Part shown: positions 49,577 to 56,915 of the stretch, one piece after another
Layout of the letters: each line of letters starts with the position of its first letter
Position numbering within the stretch: position 1 is the first letter of the stretch
Assembly: GCF_000308755.1 (NCBI RefSeq)
Contig: NZ_BAGF01000081.1
Span: 1-64,000, forward strand
Source: Nocardia pneumoniae NBRC 100136
Lineage (GTDB): Bacteria > Actinomycetota > Actinomycetes > Mycobacteriales > Mycobacteriaceae
Length of the DNA stretch: 64,000 nucleotides
Direction of reading: 5' to 3'
Made by a program: the position numbers and the translations under genes
Notes under the pieces: model-generated
The model's database searches: none
The model's input: only the letters and a program-made list of their open reading frames with translations
Told to the model about the DNA's origin: nothing

Positions 49577-50236
49577 TCACCGGCCGGGTGAACGGACCGC
49601 CTGACCGGATACAGCGGGTGCGACACCGACGAGTTTGATCAGGAAACGCTCGACCTGCTCTTCCAGCGGCGGCCACGGGTGATCGGGTTGATTCAGCCGC
49701 ATGGAGACCGCGCCGTGCACGGCGGCGCGCAGGTCCAGCGCGACGGCGGCGGCATCGTCGTCCGGGATCGACCCGGCGTCCATGCAGCGCTGGACCGCCG
49801 CGACGGTGCCGTCGGCCAGTTCCTGCTTGAACGCCATGTCGGTGCGCTGGTTGAGCGTGCTCTCGTGCAGCACCTTGTACAACCCCGCATGCTGGTATGC
49901 CCACTCACCGAGAACCATTGCGCGAGCACGCAACTGATCAACCGGGTCGGCGTGCCTCGCCTCGGCCTCGCGCATCGCCCGCATCAACTCGTCATGACAG
50001 CGGTTGAGCACCGCGAGGACCAAGGCGTCGCGGTCACCGAAGTGCAGATAGACCGATGTGGCCGCCGTGCCGATCGCCCGCGCCACCGCCCGCATCGACA
50101 GCGCCTGATCATCGCCGAGTTCGTCGAGCATCCGCATCGCGGCCACCACGATCTCTTCCCGCAACCGCTCGCCTTGCCCCCGGGGATTGCGTCCCCGTCG
50201 CCGATCGCCCGCCACATCTGCCGCCACGGCCGCCAT
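49577..50236 (-). CDS. TetR-family transcriptional regulator
   Basis: A 219-residue regulator with helix-turn-helix (IVVAAMRMLDELGDDQALSMRAV ... GTAATSVYLHFGDRDAL) and a TetR_C domain of the WHG type (HAGLYKVLHESTL). It is divergent from an NTF2-like gene, with two palindromes in the 66-base gap, the nearer 14 bases from its ATG. Binding there would shut both promoters. Confidence 0.88.
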   Translation of the reverse strand: MAAVAADVAGDRRRGRNPRGQGERLREEIVVAAMRMLDELGDDQALSMRAVARAIGTAATSVYLHFGDRDALVLAVLNRCHDELMRAMREAEARHADPVDQLRARAMVLGEWAYQHAGLYKVLHESTLNQRTDMAFKQELADGTVAAVQRCMDAGSIPDDDAAAVALDLRAAVHGAVSMRLNQPDHPWPPLEEQVERFLIKLVGVAPAVSGQAVRSPGR

Positions 50237-50249
50237 TGTATTCGCACAT

Positions 50250-50277
50250 CTGTAGCGCTACAGTCGTAGCGCTACAG
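50250..50277. promoter_or_regulatory. Tandem GTAGCGCTAC operators for TetR/NTF2 pair
   Basis: CTGTAGCGCTACAG (50250-50263) is a perfect 14-base palindrome. A second GTAGCGCTAC core at 50266-50275, followed by AG, lies 14 bases further. Both are between the divergent starts. The short spacing would allow cooperative binding of two TetR dimers on overlapping faces. Confidence 0.7.
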
Positions 50278-50302
50278 ATGTTCAGTTAGAAAGGTCGGCC
50301 CC

Positions 50303-50692
50303 ATGACCAGCACAACCACCCTCGAATCGAACAAGCAGGTCGTCGCCGCCTTCTACGAGGCCGCGTTCAACACCAAGGACTTCACCGCGGCGGCGGGATA
50401 CCTCGCCGACAACTACGTCCAGCACAATCCCCTGATCGCCGACGGCGCCGAAGGGCTACGGGCACGACTCGACCATCTGAAAGAGAACTTCCCGGCCCTA
50501 TCGGTCGAGGTGAAACGCATGATCGCGGAGGGCGACTACGTCTGCGCCCATGTGCACGCGGTGCGGGTCCCCGGCCAGCGCGGGGTGGCGATCATGGACA
50601 TCTTCCGGCTCGCCGACGGCAAACTCACCGAGCACTGGGACGTTCTGCAGGACATCCCCGCGGAAGCCCTGAACCAGAACGGAATGTTCTAG
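50303..50692 (+). CDS. NTF2-like (SnoaL-type) protein
   Basis: A 129-residue protein with the NTF2/SnoaL cone fold: VVAAFYEAAFNTKDFTAAAGYLADNYVQHNP, then GDYVCAHVHAVRVPG and IFRLADGKLTEHWDVLQDIP. The HNP and HWD positions match ester-cyclase-like members, so a small hydrophobic ligand is likely. GAAAGG precedes the ATG. It is the probable target of the divergent TetR gene. Its substrate is unknown. Confidence 0.88.
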   Translation: MTSTTTLESNKQVVAAFYEAAFNTKDFTAAAGYLADNYVQHNPLIADGAEGLRARLDHLKENFPALSVEVKRMIAEGDYVCAHVHAVRVPGQRGVAIMDIFRLADGKLTEHWDVLQDIPAEALNQNGMF

Positions 50693-50701
50693 CCGGTTCC
50701 C

Positions 50702-51493
50702 TCACAGCGCCGGGGACGACGCCTGGGCCCAGAATCGCTTGGGGATACGCCCGGCCAACCGTGCCGCATATCCGGCGCGGACCGCGTCCGCCATGGCCGC
50801 CGCCATCAATTCGGGGCGACGCGCCCTGGTTACGGCGGTTGCCAAAAGCACTGCCGAGCAGCCGAGTTCCATAGCCAGGGCGGCGTCGCTGGCGGTGCCG
50901 ATGCCCGCGTCCAGGATGACCGGGACGTTCGCGGCGGCGACGATCATTTCGATGTTGTGCGGGTTGCCGATGCCCAGGCCGGTGCCGATGGGGGCGCCGA
51001 GCGGCATGACCGCCGCGCAGCCCGCGTCTTCCAGGCGGCGGGCCAGGATCGGGTCGTCGTTGGTGTAGGGCAGCACGACGAAACCGTCGTCGACGAGTTC
51101 TTCGGCGGCGGTGAGCAATTCGATCGGATCGGGCAGCAGGGTGCGCTCGTCGGCGACCACCTCGAGCTTCACCCAATCGGTGTCCAGCGCCTCACGCGCC
51201 AGCTGGGCGGTGAGCACCGCCTCGGCGGCGGTGCGACAACCGGCCGTGTTCGGCAGCGGCGCGATGTTCAATCGCTTCAGCAGGTCTAGCACGCCGGTGC
51301 CGCCCGCGGCGTCGATTCGCCGCATGGCCACGGTGGTCAGCTCGGTGCCGGAGGCGATCAGCGCCTCCTCCAGCACGGCGAGGTTCTCCGCGCCGCCGGT
51401 TCCCATGATCAGGCGGGAACCGAACGCGCGGTCGGCGATCCGCAGCGGGGCGTCGATCGCCGAGCGCACCGACGCGGCCGATTCCTCAGCCAC
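50702..51493 (-). CDS. thiG: Thiazole synthase
   Basis: A 263-residue TIM-barrel enzyme that forms the thiazole phosphate from deoxyxylulose phosphate, dehydroglycine and ThiS thiocarboxylate. It has LIMGTGGAENLAVLEEAL, TDWVKLEVVADERTLLPDP (catalytic lysine), FVVLPYTNDDPILARRLEDAGC and PVILDAGIGTASDAALAMELG. The GTG at 51493 overlaps the ThiS stop. It ends the thiO-thiS-thiG operon. Confidence 0.96.
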   Translation of the reverse strand: MAEESAASVRSAIDAPLRIADRAFGSRLIMGTGGAENLAVLEEALIASGTELTTVAMRRIDAAGGTGVLDLLKRLNIAPLPNTAGCRTAAEAVLTAQLAREALDTDWVKLEVVADERTLLPDPIELLTAAEELVDDGFVVLPYTNDDPILARRLEDAGCAAVMPLGAPIGTGLGIGNPHNIEMIVAAANVPVILDAGIGTASDAALAMELGCSAVLLATAVTRARRPELMAAAMADAVRAGYAARLAGRIPKRFWAQASSPAL

Positions 51494-51704
51494 CTTGAAC
51501 CGCCGTGAGCACCTCGATCTGCCAGCCACGCCCCACCGGTTCGTCCCAGCGCGACTTCGGGAACACCGCCCCGTCCACCGCGAGCGCGACGCCCTTGCAC
51601 GGCAGACCGAGGCGTTCCAGCAGCTCCCGCACGGTGAGCGGTTCGGCGAACTCGTGCTCGTCGCCGTTCACCGTGACACCGATGGGGACGGATGACAACG
51701 TCAT
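51486..51704 (-). CDS. thiS: Sulfur carrier protein ThiS
   Basis: A 72-residue ubiquitin-like protein ending in GG, the site for thiocarboxylate formation. It shows VTVNGDEHEF, TVRELLERLGLPCKGVAL and RWDEPVGRGWQIEVLTAVQGG. It donates sulfur to thiazole synthase. AGGAGG is six bases before the ATG. The ATG overlaps the ThiO stop (ATGA), and the end overlaps ThiG. Confidence 0.95.
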   Translation of the reverse strand: MTLSSVPIGVTVNGDEHEFAEPLTVRELLERLGLPCKGVALAVDGAVFPKSRWDEPVGRGWQIEVLTAVQGG

Positions 51705-52774
51705 CGTATTCCTCCTACAGTCGTCGAAAAGCGTTGCGGGTCGGCGACTTCCGCTTCGGGCAGCGTCGCCCCGCCGAGCAGGCTCGTCACCGCGTCCGCG
51801 GTGAGCGGCACGGTCAGCATGCCGTTGCGGCCGTGCCCGGTGGCCGCGACGATCCGGTCGGTGAGTCGCCCGATCAGCGGCAGGTTGTCGGGGGTGCCCG
51901 GCCGGGAGCCGGCGCCCGCCTCGGCGAGTTCGTATTCGCCGATGCCGGGGAACACCGCCTCCGCGTCGGCGATCAGGTCGCGAACGCCCGCGACGGTGAC
52001 CGCGGTGTCGAAACCCGCCTCGTACTGGGTGGCTCCGACGACGATCCCGTCGGCCCGCGGCACCAGGTACACCTGCCTGCCGTGCACTCGGGCTCGGATC
52101 ACCCGCTTCGGCGCGGGAGCGACGCCTGGCCGCTGCCGCAGGCGCAGGATCTCGCCCTTGACCGGACGAACCGGCAACCCGGGCCACAGCCCGGCCGACG
52201 CGGCGCCCGCCGCGAGCACGATCTGATCGTGCGGAAGTTCCGTCAGTGAGCTGACCGATTCGGCGCGCACCACAACGCCCGCCGCCTCGGCCGCCTGACG
52301 CAACGCGGCGATCAGCTTGCGGTTGTCGATCGCGGGTTCGGTGGGCGCGAGCAGCGCGGCGCGCACCGAGCGGGCCAGCGTGGGTTCCAGTTCGCGGACT
52401 CCGGCGCGGTCCAGGATGCGCAGCCGGTGGCCGCGGCCGCCGACCCAGTCGGCGACGGTGCGCAGGTCGGCGGCGTCGGCCGCGTCCAGCGCGACGGTCA
52501 TGGTCTCGTCGGCGACGAAGACCGAGATCCCGGTCGCGGCTTGCAGCCGGGACGCGAATTCGGGCCAGCGGGCCAGCGAGGCGGCGCCGAACTCGAGCAC
52601 CCGCTCCTCTCCCGGCCAGCCCTCCGACAGCGGGGCGAGCATGCCTCCGGCCACCCAGGAGGCGCCGCTGGCCACCGCCGGATCCAGCAGGGTGACCGAC
52701 CAACCGGCCTCGGCGGCCCGCCAGGCCACGGCGAGCCCGATGGCGCCGCCACCGACGACCGCCAGAGTCCGCAT
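51701..52774 (-). CDS. thiO: Glycine oxidase ThiO
   Basis: A 357-residue FAD-dependent amine oxidase. It has the dinucleotide motif VVGGGAIGLAVAWRAAEAG at the N terminus, VASGASWVAGGMLAPLSEG (flavin-binding continuation) and TPDNLPLIGRL ... ATGHGRNGMLTVPLTADAV toward the end. It oxidises glycine to dehydroglycine for thiazole synthesis. The ATG at 52774 is preceded by AGGAGGCAGGTGGAG. It is first in the operon. Confidence 0.95.
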   Translation of the reverse strand: MRTLAVVGGGAIGLAVAWRAAEAGWSVTLLDPAVASGASWVAGGMLAPLSEGWPGEERVLEFGAASLARWPEFASRLQAATGISVFVADETMTVALDAADAADLRTVADWVGGRGHRLRILDRAGVRELEPTLARSVRAALLAPTEPAIDNRKLIAALRQAAEAAGVVVRAESVSSLTELPHDQIVLAAGAASAGLWPGLPVRPVKGEILRLRQRPGVAPAPKRVIRARVHGRQVYLVPRADGIVVGATQYEAGFDTAVTVAGVRDLIADAEAVFPGIGEYELAEAGAGSRPGTPDNLPLIGRLTDRIVAATGHGRNGMLTVPLTADAVTSLLGGATLPEAEVADPQRFSTTVGGIR

Positions 52775-52805
52775 CCGCTCCACCTGCCTCCTATTTCGCA
52801 TCCCC

Positions 52806-52824
52806 ACGGTAGCGCGGCTACCGT
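52806..52824. promoter_or_regulatory. Palindrome with divergent -10 boxes between thiO and thiE
   Basis: ACGGTAGC-GCG-GCTACCGT has perfect 8-base arms. Each arm holds a TACCGT hexamer that reads as a -10 box in its own direction. The plus-strand one ends seven bases before the thiE GTG, so thiE may be leaderless. The minus-strand one serves thiO with a leader of about 25 bases. Confidence 0.5.
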
Positions 52825-52831
52825 CGAAGGC

Positions 52832-53530
52832 GTGCAACCCTCCCACCCGAACCGACTCGCTTCGCCGCGGGAGCGTCTGGCACGCGCGCGGCTGTATCTC
52901 TGCACCGACGCACGCCGGGAAAAGGGCGATCTGGCCAGGTTCGCCGAGGCGGCGTTCGCGGGCGGAGTCGACATCATCCAGCTCAGAGACAAGGGTTCGC
53001 CGGGCGAAGCGAAGTTCGGTCCCCTGGAAGCCAGGGCCGAACTCGGCGCGCTCGCCGAATTGAAGGCGGCCGCGCGCAGGCACGGCGCACTCGTCGCGGT
53101 GAACGATCGCGCGGACATCGCGCTGGCGGCGGGCGCTGACGTGCTGCATCTCGGGCAGGGCGACCTGCCGCCCTGGTACGCGCGCCGAATTCTCGGCCCG
53201 GACGTGGTGATCGGACGATCCACGCACAACCGCGCGCAGGCCGGGCTCGCCGCGATCGACGAGCACATCGACTATTTCTGCACCGGACCGATCTGGGCGA
53301 CTCCGACCAAGCCGGGCAGGCAAGCGGCCGGACCCGAGCTGATCCGCTCGACCGCGGACGCCCACCCGACCCGGCCGTGGTTCGCGATCGGCGGGATCAA
53401 CGCGGAGAATCTGCCGCAGGTGCTGGAAGCCGGGGCGACGCGGGTCGTCGTGGTGCGCGCGATCACCGAGGCCCGCGATCCGGAAGCGGCGGCGCGGGAG
53501 CTGAAAACGGCGCTGCTGGCGAACGCGTAG
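52832..53530 (+). CDS. thiE: Thiamine-phosphate synthase
   Basis: A 232-residue TIM-barrel enzyme that joins HMP-PP and thiazole phosphate. It shows DIIQLRDKG (substrate site), VNDRADIALAAGADVLHLGQGDLP, IGRSTHNRAQ (phosphate loop) and FCTGPIWATPTKPGR. The GTG start has no ribosome site but follows a -10 box by seven bases. It is divergent from thiO-thiS-thiG. Confidence 0.95.
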   Translation: MQPSHPNRLASPRERLARARLYLCTDARREKGDLARFAEAAFAGGVDIIQLRDKGSPGEAKFGPLEARAELGALAELKAAARRHGALVAVNDRADIALAAGADVLHLGQGDLPPWYARRILGPDVVIGRSTHNRAQAGLAAIDEHIDYFCTGPIWATPTKPGRQAAGPELIRSTADAHPTRPWFAIGGINAENLPQVLEAGATRVVVVRAITEARDPEAAARELKTALLANA

Positions 53531-53634
53531 GCGGCTTCCTCGCCTCCGCTCGGCCCGGCGCACAAGCGGCTGCCTCGAGCCCCCGCTCGGCCCGGCGCAC
53601 AAGCGGCTGCCTCGAGCCCCCGCTCGGCCCGGCG
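53531..53634. repeat. Three tandem copies of a 37-base repeat
   Basis: Copies at 53531-53565 (35 bases, diverged), 53566-53602 (37 bases) and 53603-53634 (partial). The last two match almost perfectly over their shared part. They fill the gap between thiE and the Nudix gene. The block is a minisatellite like mycobacterial VNTR loci, not CRISPR, because it lacks spacers. Copy number may vary among strains. Confidence 0.8.
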
Positions 53635-53675
53635 CGGGCTGACGACGGACTCCGTCGGGCTGCGTCCTTTCTGCG

Positions 53676-54362
53676 TCAGGAAAGCAGCTGTCCCCGCGTG
53701 AACGAGAGGGCGGTATTCACCGCGGTGCTCCCGCTCGAGATCGGCTCGGCGGTCTGCACGCCGGGCTCATCGACGATCCTGGCGTAGTCGCCCGGTCCGT
53801 CCGGATCCGAATGCAGCCAGACGAAACCGAGATCGGCGAGGTCGATCGTGCGGGGCAGCGCGGCGGCCACCGCGTGGTCGATCTCGGCGAGCAGCACACG
53901 CGCGGGCGCCGCGCGCAAGGTGGGCCACGAGGCGGCGAAACCGGGATGCAGCGGACGGGCGTCGACTTCGTGTTCGGGGACCCAGGCCAACTCGGTGCTC
54001 TCCCGGTTGCCGATGGTCGGGAGGGTCATGACCGCGTCGGCGACCACCGTGGTGTAGGTCCAGCCGCTCAGCGCGGAGGCGGTCACACGCGCGCCGCGCA
54101 CCCGGACGTCGGCGGGATCGATCCCCGCTTCCTCCCATGCCTCGCGCACCGCCGCGTGCTCGGGCGTCTCGTGGCTGTCGCGCGCGCCGCCGGGCAACGC
54201 CCAGGTCCCGCCCTGGTGGCTCCACGGTGCGCGGTGTTGCAGCAGCACCGCCGAACCGCCGTCGGCGAGTGGAGCGCGCAGGAGCAGTCCGGCGGCGCCG
54301 AAGCGGCCCCAGTGCCGCAATCCGTCCGGTCCGCGCGACCAACCGTCGCCGTCACCACGCAT
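53676..54362 (-). CDS. mutT3: Nudix hydrolase (MutT3-like)
   Basis: A 228-residue Nudix hydrolase with the complete Nudix box (GGARDSHETPEHAAVREAWEEAG, written here as Gly start to REAWEEAG end). N-terminally, WGRFGAAGLLLRAPLADGG and WSHQGGTWALPGG. It would hydrolyse oxidised or other unusual nucleoside diphosphate derivatives. The place between thiE and the membrane protein is that of MutT3 (Rv0413). Confidence 0.9.
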   Translation of the reverse strand: MRGDGDGWSRGPDGLRHWGRFGAAGLLLRAPLADGGSAVLLQHRAPWSHQGGTWALPGGARDSHETPEHAAVREAWEEAGIDPADVRVRGARVTASALSGWTYTTVVADAVMTLPTIGNRESTELAWVPEHEVDARPLHPGFAASWPTLRAAPARVLLAEIDHAVAAALPRTIDLADLGFVWLHSDPDGPGDYARIVDEPGVQTAEPISSGSTAVNTALSFTRGQLLS

Positions 54363-54552
54363 CTCGTACCATCCTCACCCAGCTACGACTGTGCTCCCCC
54401 CACCCGCACCCTTTGCTCCCAACCGGGGGTGTTTCACACGCCGCGGCGTTCGTACGACCACAATAAACTCCGCACCGACACGCGCGACGTGATCGAATAT
54501 GCGGTCCGGCCGTGAGAAATCCGCGCACGCGGCCCAGACTGGGGAGGTGGAC

Positions 54553-55929
54553 ATGGCTAGCTCCGAGCCGACGACGGCCGAACTCCGGCCGTCGTCCGCG
54601 CCCGCCGGCCGGGAGAATCCCGGCGGGCTGAGCGTCGCCGTGGTGCGCGAACGTCTCGACCTGGCCAATCTGCGTTCGTTCGCCAATTCATCCCCGGGAC
54701 GACTGATCGCGCTCGGGTTGCTGCTCATCGGCCTCTGCCTGGCCGCGGGATCGATGACCGCCGCGACGGTCAGCGAACGGCAGCAGAGCCTGGACGTGCT
54801 GCTCTACGACACCGAACCGGACGCGCACTCCGCGCACCGGCTGTATACCTCGCTGTCGATCGCCGACGCCGCCGCGAGCACCGCCTTCATCTCGGGTGGA
54901 CTGGAGCCGCAAGCGGTGCGCGATCGCTACACCCAGGCCATGGGCGAGGCGGCCGCGGAGTTGGTGACCCAATCCGACCGCGCCGTCGGGGCGCCCGCGA
55001 CGGCCGATGCGGATGCCCGGCTGCGCTCCGGCATAGTCACCGGCCTGCCGGTGTACTCGGGTCTGGTGGAGACCGCACGAACGAACAATCGCATCGGGTA
55101 CCCGGTCGGCGCCGCGTACTTGAGCGAGGCGTCCAACCAGATGCAGACGACGCTGCTGCCCATGGCCGAGGAACTGCACAATCACCGCTCCGCCGCGGTG
55201 AGCGCCGCACAGCGCAATCACGTGCGTCCGCCCTGGTCGGCCATCGGCCTGCTGATCCTCACGCTGGGCGTGCTGGTCTGGGTGCAGCGGGATCTGGCGC
55301 GGCGTTGGCGCCGGGTGCTCAATCCCGGTCTCCTGCTCGCCTCGGCGGCGATGCTGATCCTGCTGGCGTGGACGGTGATCGCGGGCTCGGTGTCGGCGGC
55401 GGCCATGATCGACGCCCGCGACGACGGCGCGGTACCGTCGTCGCGGCTGACCGAGAGCCGGATTCTGACCCAGCAGGCGCGCGCCGCGGAGACGTTGAAG
55501 CTGGTGCGCAGGGACGCGACCGGCGACTACGACCGCACGTTCGATGCGAATATGGAGCGCTTGGCCGACCTGCTCGGCAAGTACCCCGATTCCGCGCCCG
55601 CCACCGACGACGTACGCAACGCCGTGCCCGCGCTGGACCGTTGGCGGGTAGCGCATCAGCGCATGAACGACGCGCTGGCCAAGGGCGATTTCAACGGCGC
55701 GGCCGCGGTGACGACGGGGCCGGGCCTCGCGGACGCCACCGCGCAGGTGGACGCGCTCGACAGCGCGCTGGAGCAGGGCATCGCCGAGACACGGGACACC
55801 CTGCGCGACGAGATCTCCCAGGCAGCCCGCGTACTGGACTTCCTAGGGGCAGGAGCGATGGTGCTCGGCATTCTGGCGGCAGGCTATGTCGGACTCGGCA
55901 TATGGCCCCGGCTTCGGGAGTACCGATGA
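54553..55929 (+). CDS. Membrane protein of the GlnX/Rv0412c type
   Basis: A 458-residue protein with helices near residues 56-76, 232-249, 260-285 and 425-450, and a large extracytoplasmic region with conserved SERQQSLDVLLYDTEPDA and RILTQQARAAETLKLVRRDATGDYDRTF. In mycobacteria its counterpart (GlnX) passes the GlnH signal to PknG. It is the first gene of the GlnX-GlnH-PknG operon. GGGGAGGTGG lies just before the ATG. The stop overlaps the GlnH ATG. Confidence 0.9.
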   Translation: MASSEPTTAELRPSSAPAGRENPGGLSVAVVRERLDLANLRSFANSSPGRLIALGLLLIGLCLAAGSMTAATVSERQQSLDVLLYDTEPDAHSAHRLYTSLSIADAAASTAFISGGLEPQAVRDRYTQAMGEAAAELVTQSDRAVGAPATADADARLRSGIVTGLPVYSGLVETARTNNRIGYPVGAAYLSEASNQMQTTLLPMAEELHNHRSAAVSAAQRNHVRPPWSAIGLLILTLGVLVWVQRDLARRWRRVLNPGLLLASAAMLILLAWTVIAGSVSAAAMIDARDDGAVPSSRLTESRILTQQARAAETLKLVRRDATGDYDRTFDANMERLADLLGKYPDSAPATDDVRNAVPALDRWRVAHQRMNDALAKGDFNGAAAVTTGPGLADATAQVDALDSALEQGIAETRDTLRDEISQAARVLDFLGAGAMVLGILAAGYVGLGIWPRLREYR

Positions 55930-56909
55930 GATCCCCGCGCGGCATTCTGGTCGTCGTCCTGGTCGTGGTGGCGCTGGCGAGCGGCTGTGCGAGCGAGGCC
56001 AGCGCGCCGCTGGCGACCAGGACGCCCAAGTACACCGATCCTCCGCTGCCCGCCAAAGCCGTACCGGTGCTGACGGATTCGCCGGTCCCGCCGCCGCCCG
56101 GCCCGCCGCGGTGCGGAGACCCGACCGCCAGTTTGCGGCCCACCGGGGCGGGCCCCGCCGCGCGCGGACCGGTGATCGATGCGATCCGGGCGCGGGGCAG
56201 GCTGCTGGTGGGACTGGACACCGGCAGCAATCTGTTCAGCTATCGCGACCCGATCTCCGGCTCTATCGTCGGTTTCGACGCCGACATCGCCAGGGAGGTC
56301 GCCCGTGATCTGCTCGGCAGCCCGGATCTGATCGAATTCCGCAGCCTCGGCTCGGCCGAGCGCGAGACCGCCCTGCAGAACCGCACCGTCGACCTGGTCG
56401 CCAAGACCATGACCATCAACTGCGAACGGCGCGAGAAAGTCACCTTCTCCACCGTCTATCTGCACGCGAATCAGCGCGTGCTCGCGATGAAGAACTCCGG
56501 TATCCGCAGCCTGGCCGATCTGGCGGGTAAGCGGGTGTGCATCGTATCCGGCACCACGTCGCTGGATCACATCCGCCGCTTCCAGCCCGCCGCGACCATC
56601 CTCTCCGTCCCCACCTGGGCCGACTGTCTGGTCGTCCTGCAGCAGCGCCAAGTCGACGCGGTCAGCACCGACGACGCCGTCCTCGCGGGCCTCGCCGAGC
56701 AGGACCCGTACACCGAGTTGGTCGGCGGCAGCATCGCCGAGGAGCCGTACGGCATCGGCATCCCCAAGGGCCACGACGATCTCGTCCGCTTCGTCAACGG
56801 CACACTGGATCGCATCCGCGGCGACGGCACCTGGACCCGGCTCTACCAGCAATATCTGACCGCGCTCGGCCCGGTTCCCGAGCCACCCGCTCCCACGTAT
56901 CAGGACTGA
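55926..56909 (+). CDS. glnH: Glutamine/aspartate-binding lipoprotein GlnH
   Basis: A 327-residue SBP with a lipobox ALASGC (Cys21) and a proline-rich linker (about 30-60). The binding domain is LLVGLDTGSNLFSYRDPISGSIVGFDADIA, RSLADLAGKRVCIVSGTTS and DAVSTDDAVLAGLA. In mycobacteria it senses aspartate and glutamate outside the cell and, with GlnX, controls PknG. It overlaps GlnX (ATGA) and lies six bases before PknG. It is not next to ABC permease genes, in line with a sensor role. Confidence 0.95.
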   Translation: MRSPRGILVVVLVVVALASGCASEASAPLATRTPKYTDPPLPAKAVPVLTDSPVPPPPGPPRCGDPTASLRPTGAGPAARGPVIDAIRARGRLLVGLDTGSNLFSYRDPISGSIVGFDADIAREVARDLLGSPDLIEFRSLGSAERETALQNRTVDLVAKTMTINCERREKVTFSTVYLHANQRVLAMKNSGIRSLADLAGKRVCIVSGTTSLDHIRRFQPAATILSVPTWADCLVVLQQRQVDAVSTDDAVLAGLAEQDPYTELVGGSIAEEPYGIGIPKGHDDLVRFVNGTLDRIRGDGTWTRLYQQYLTALGPVPEPPAPTYQD

Positions 56910-56915
56910 CGGGAC

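Noticed and set aside
53531..53634. CRISPR array or insertion-sequence end
   Set aside because: Direct tandem copies without spacers, no cas genes, no transposase or target duplication.
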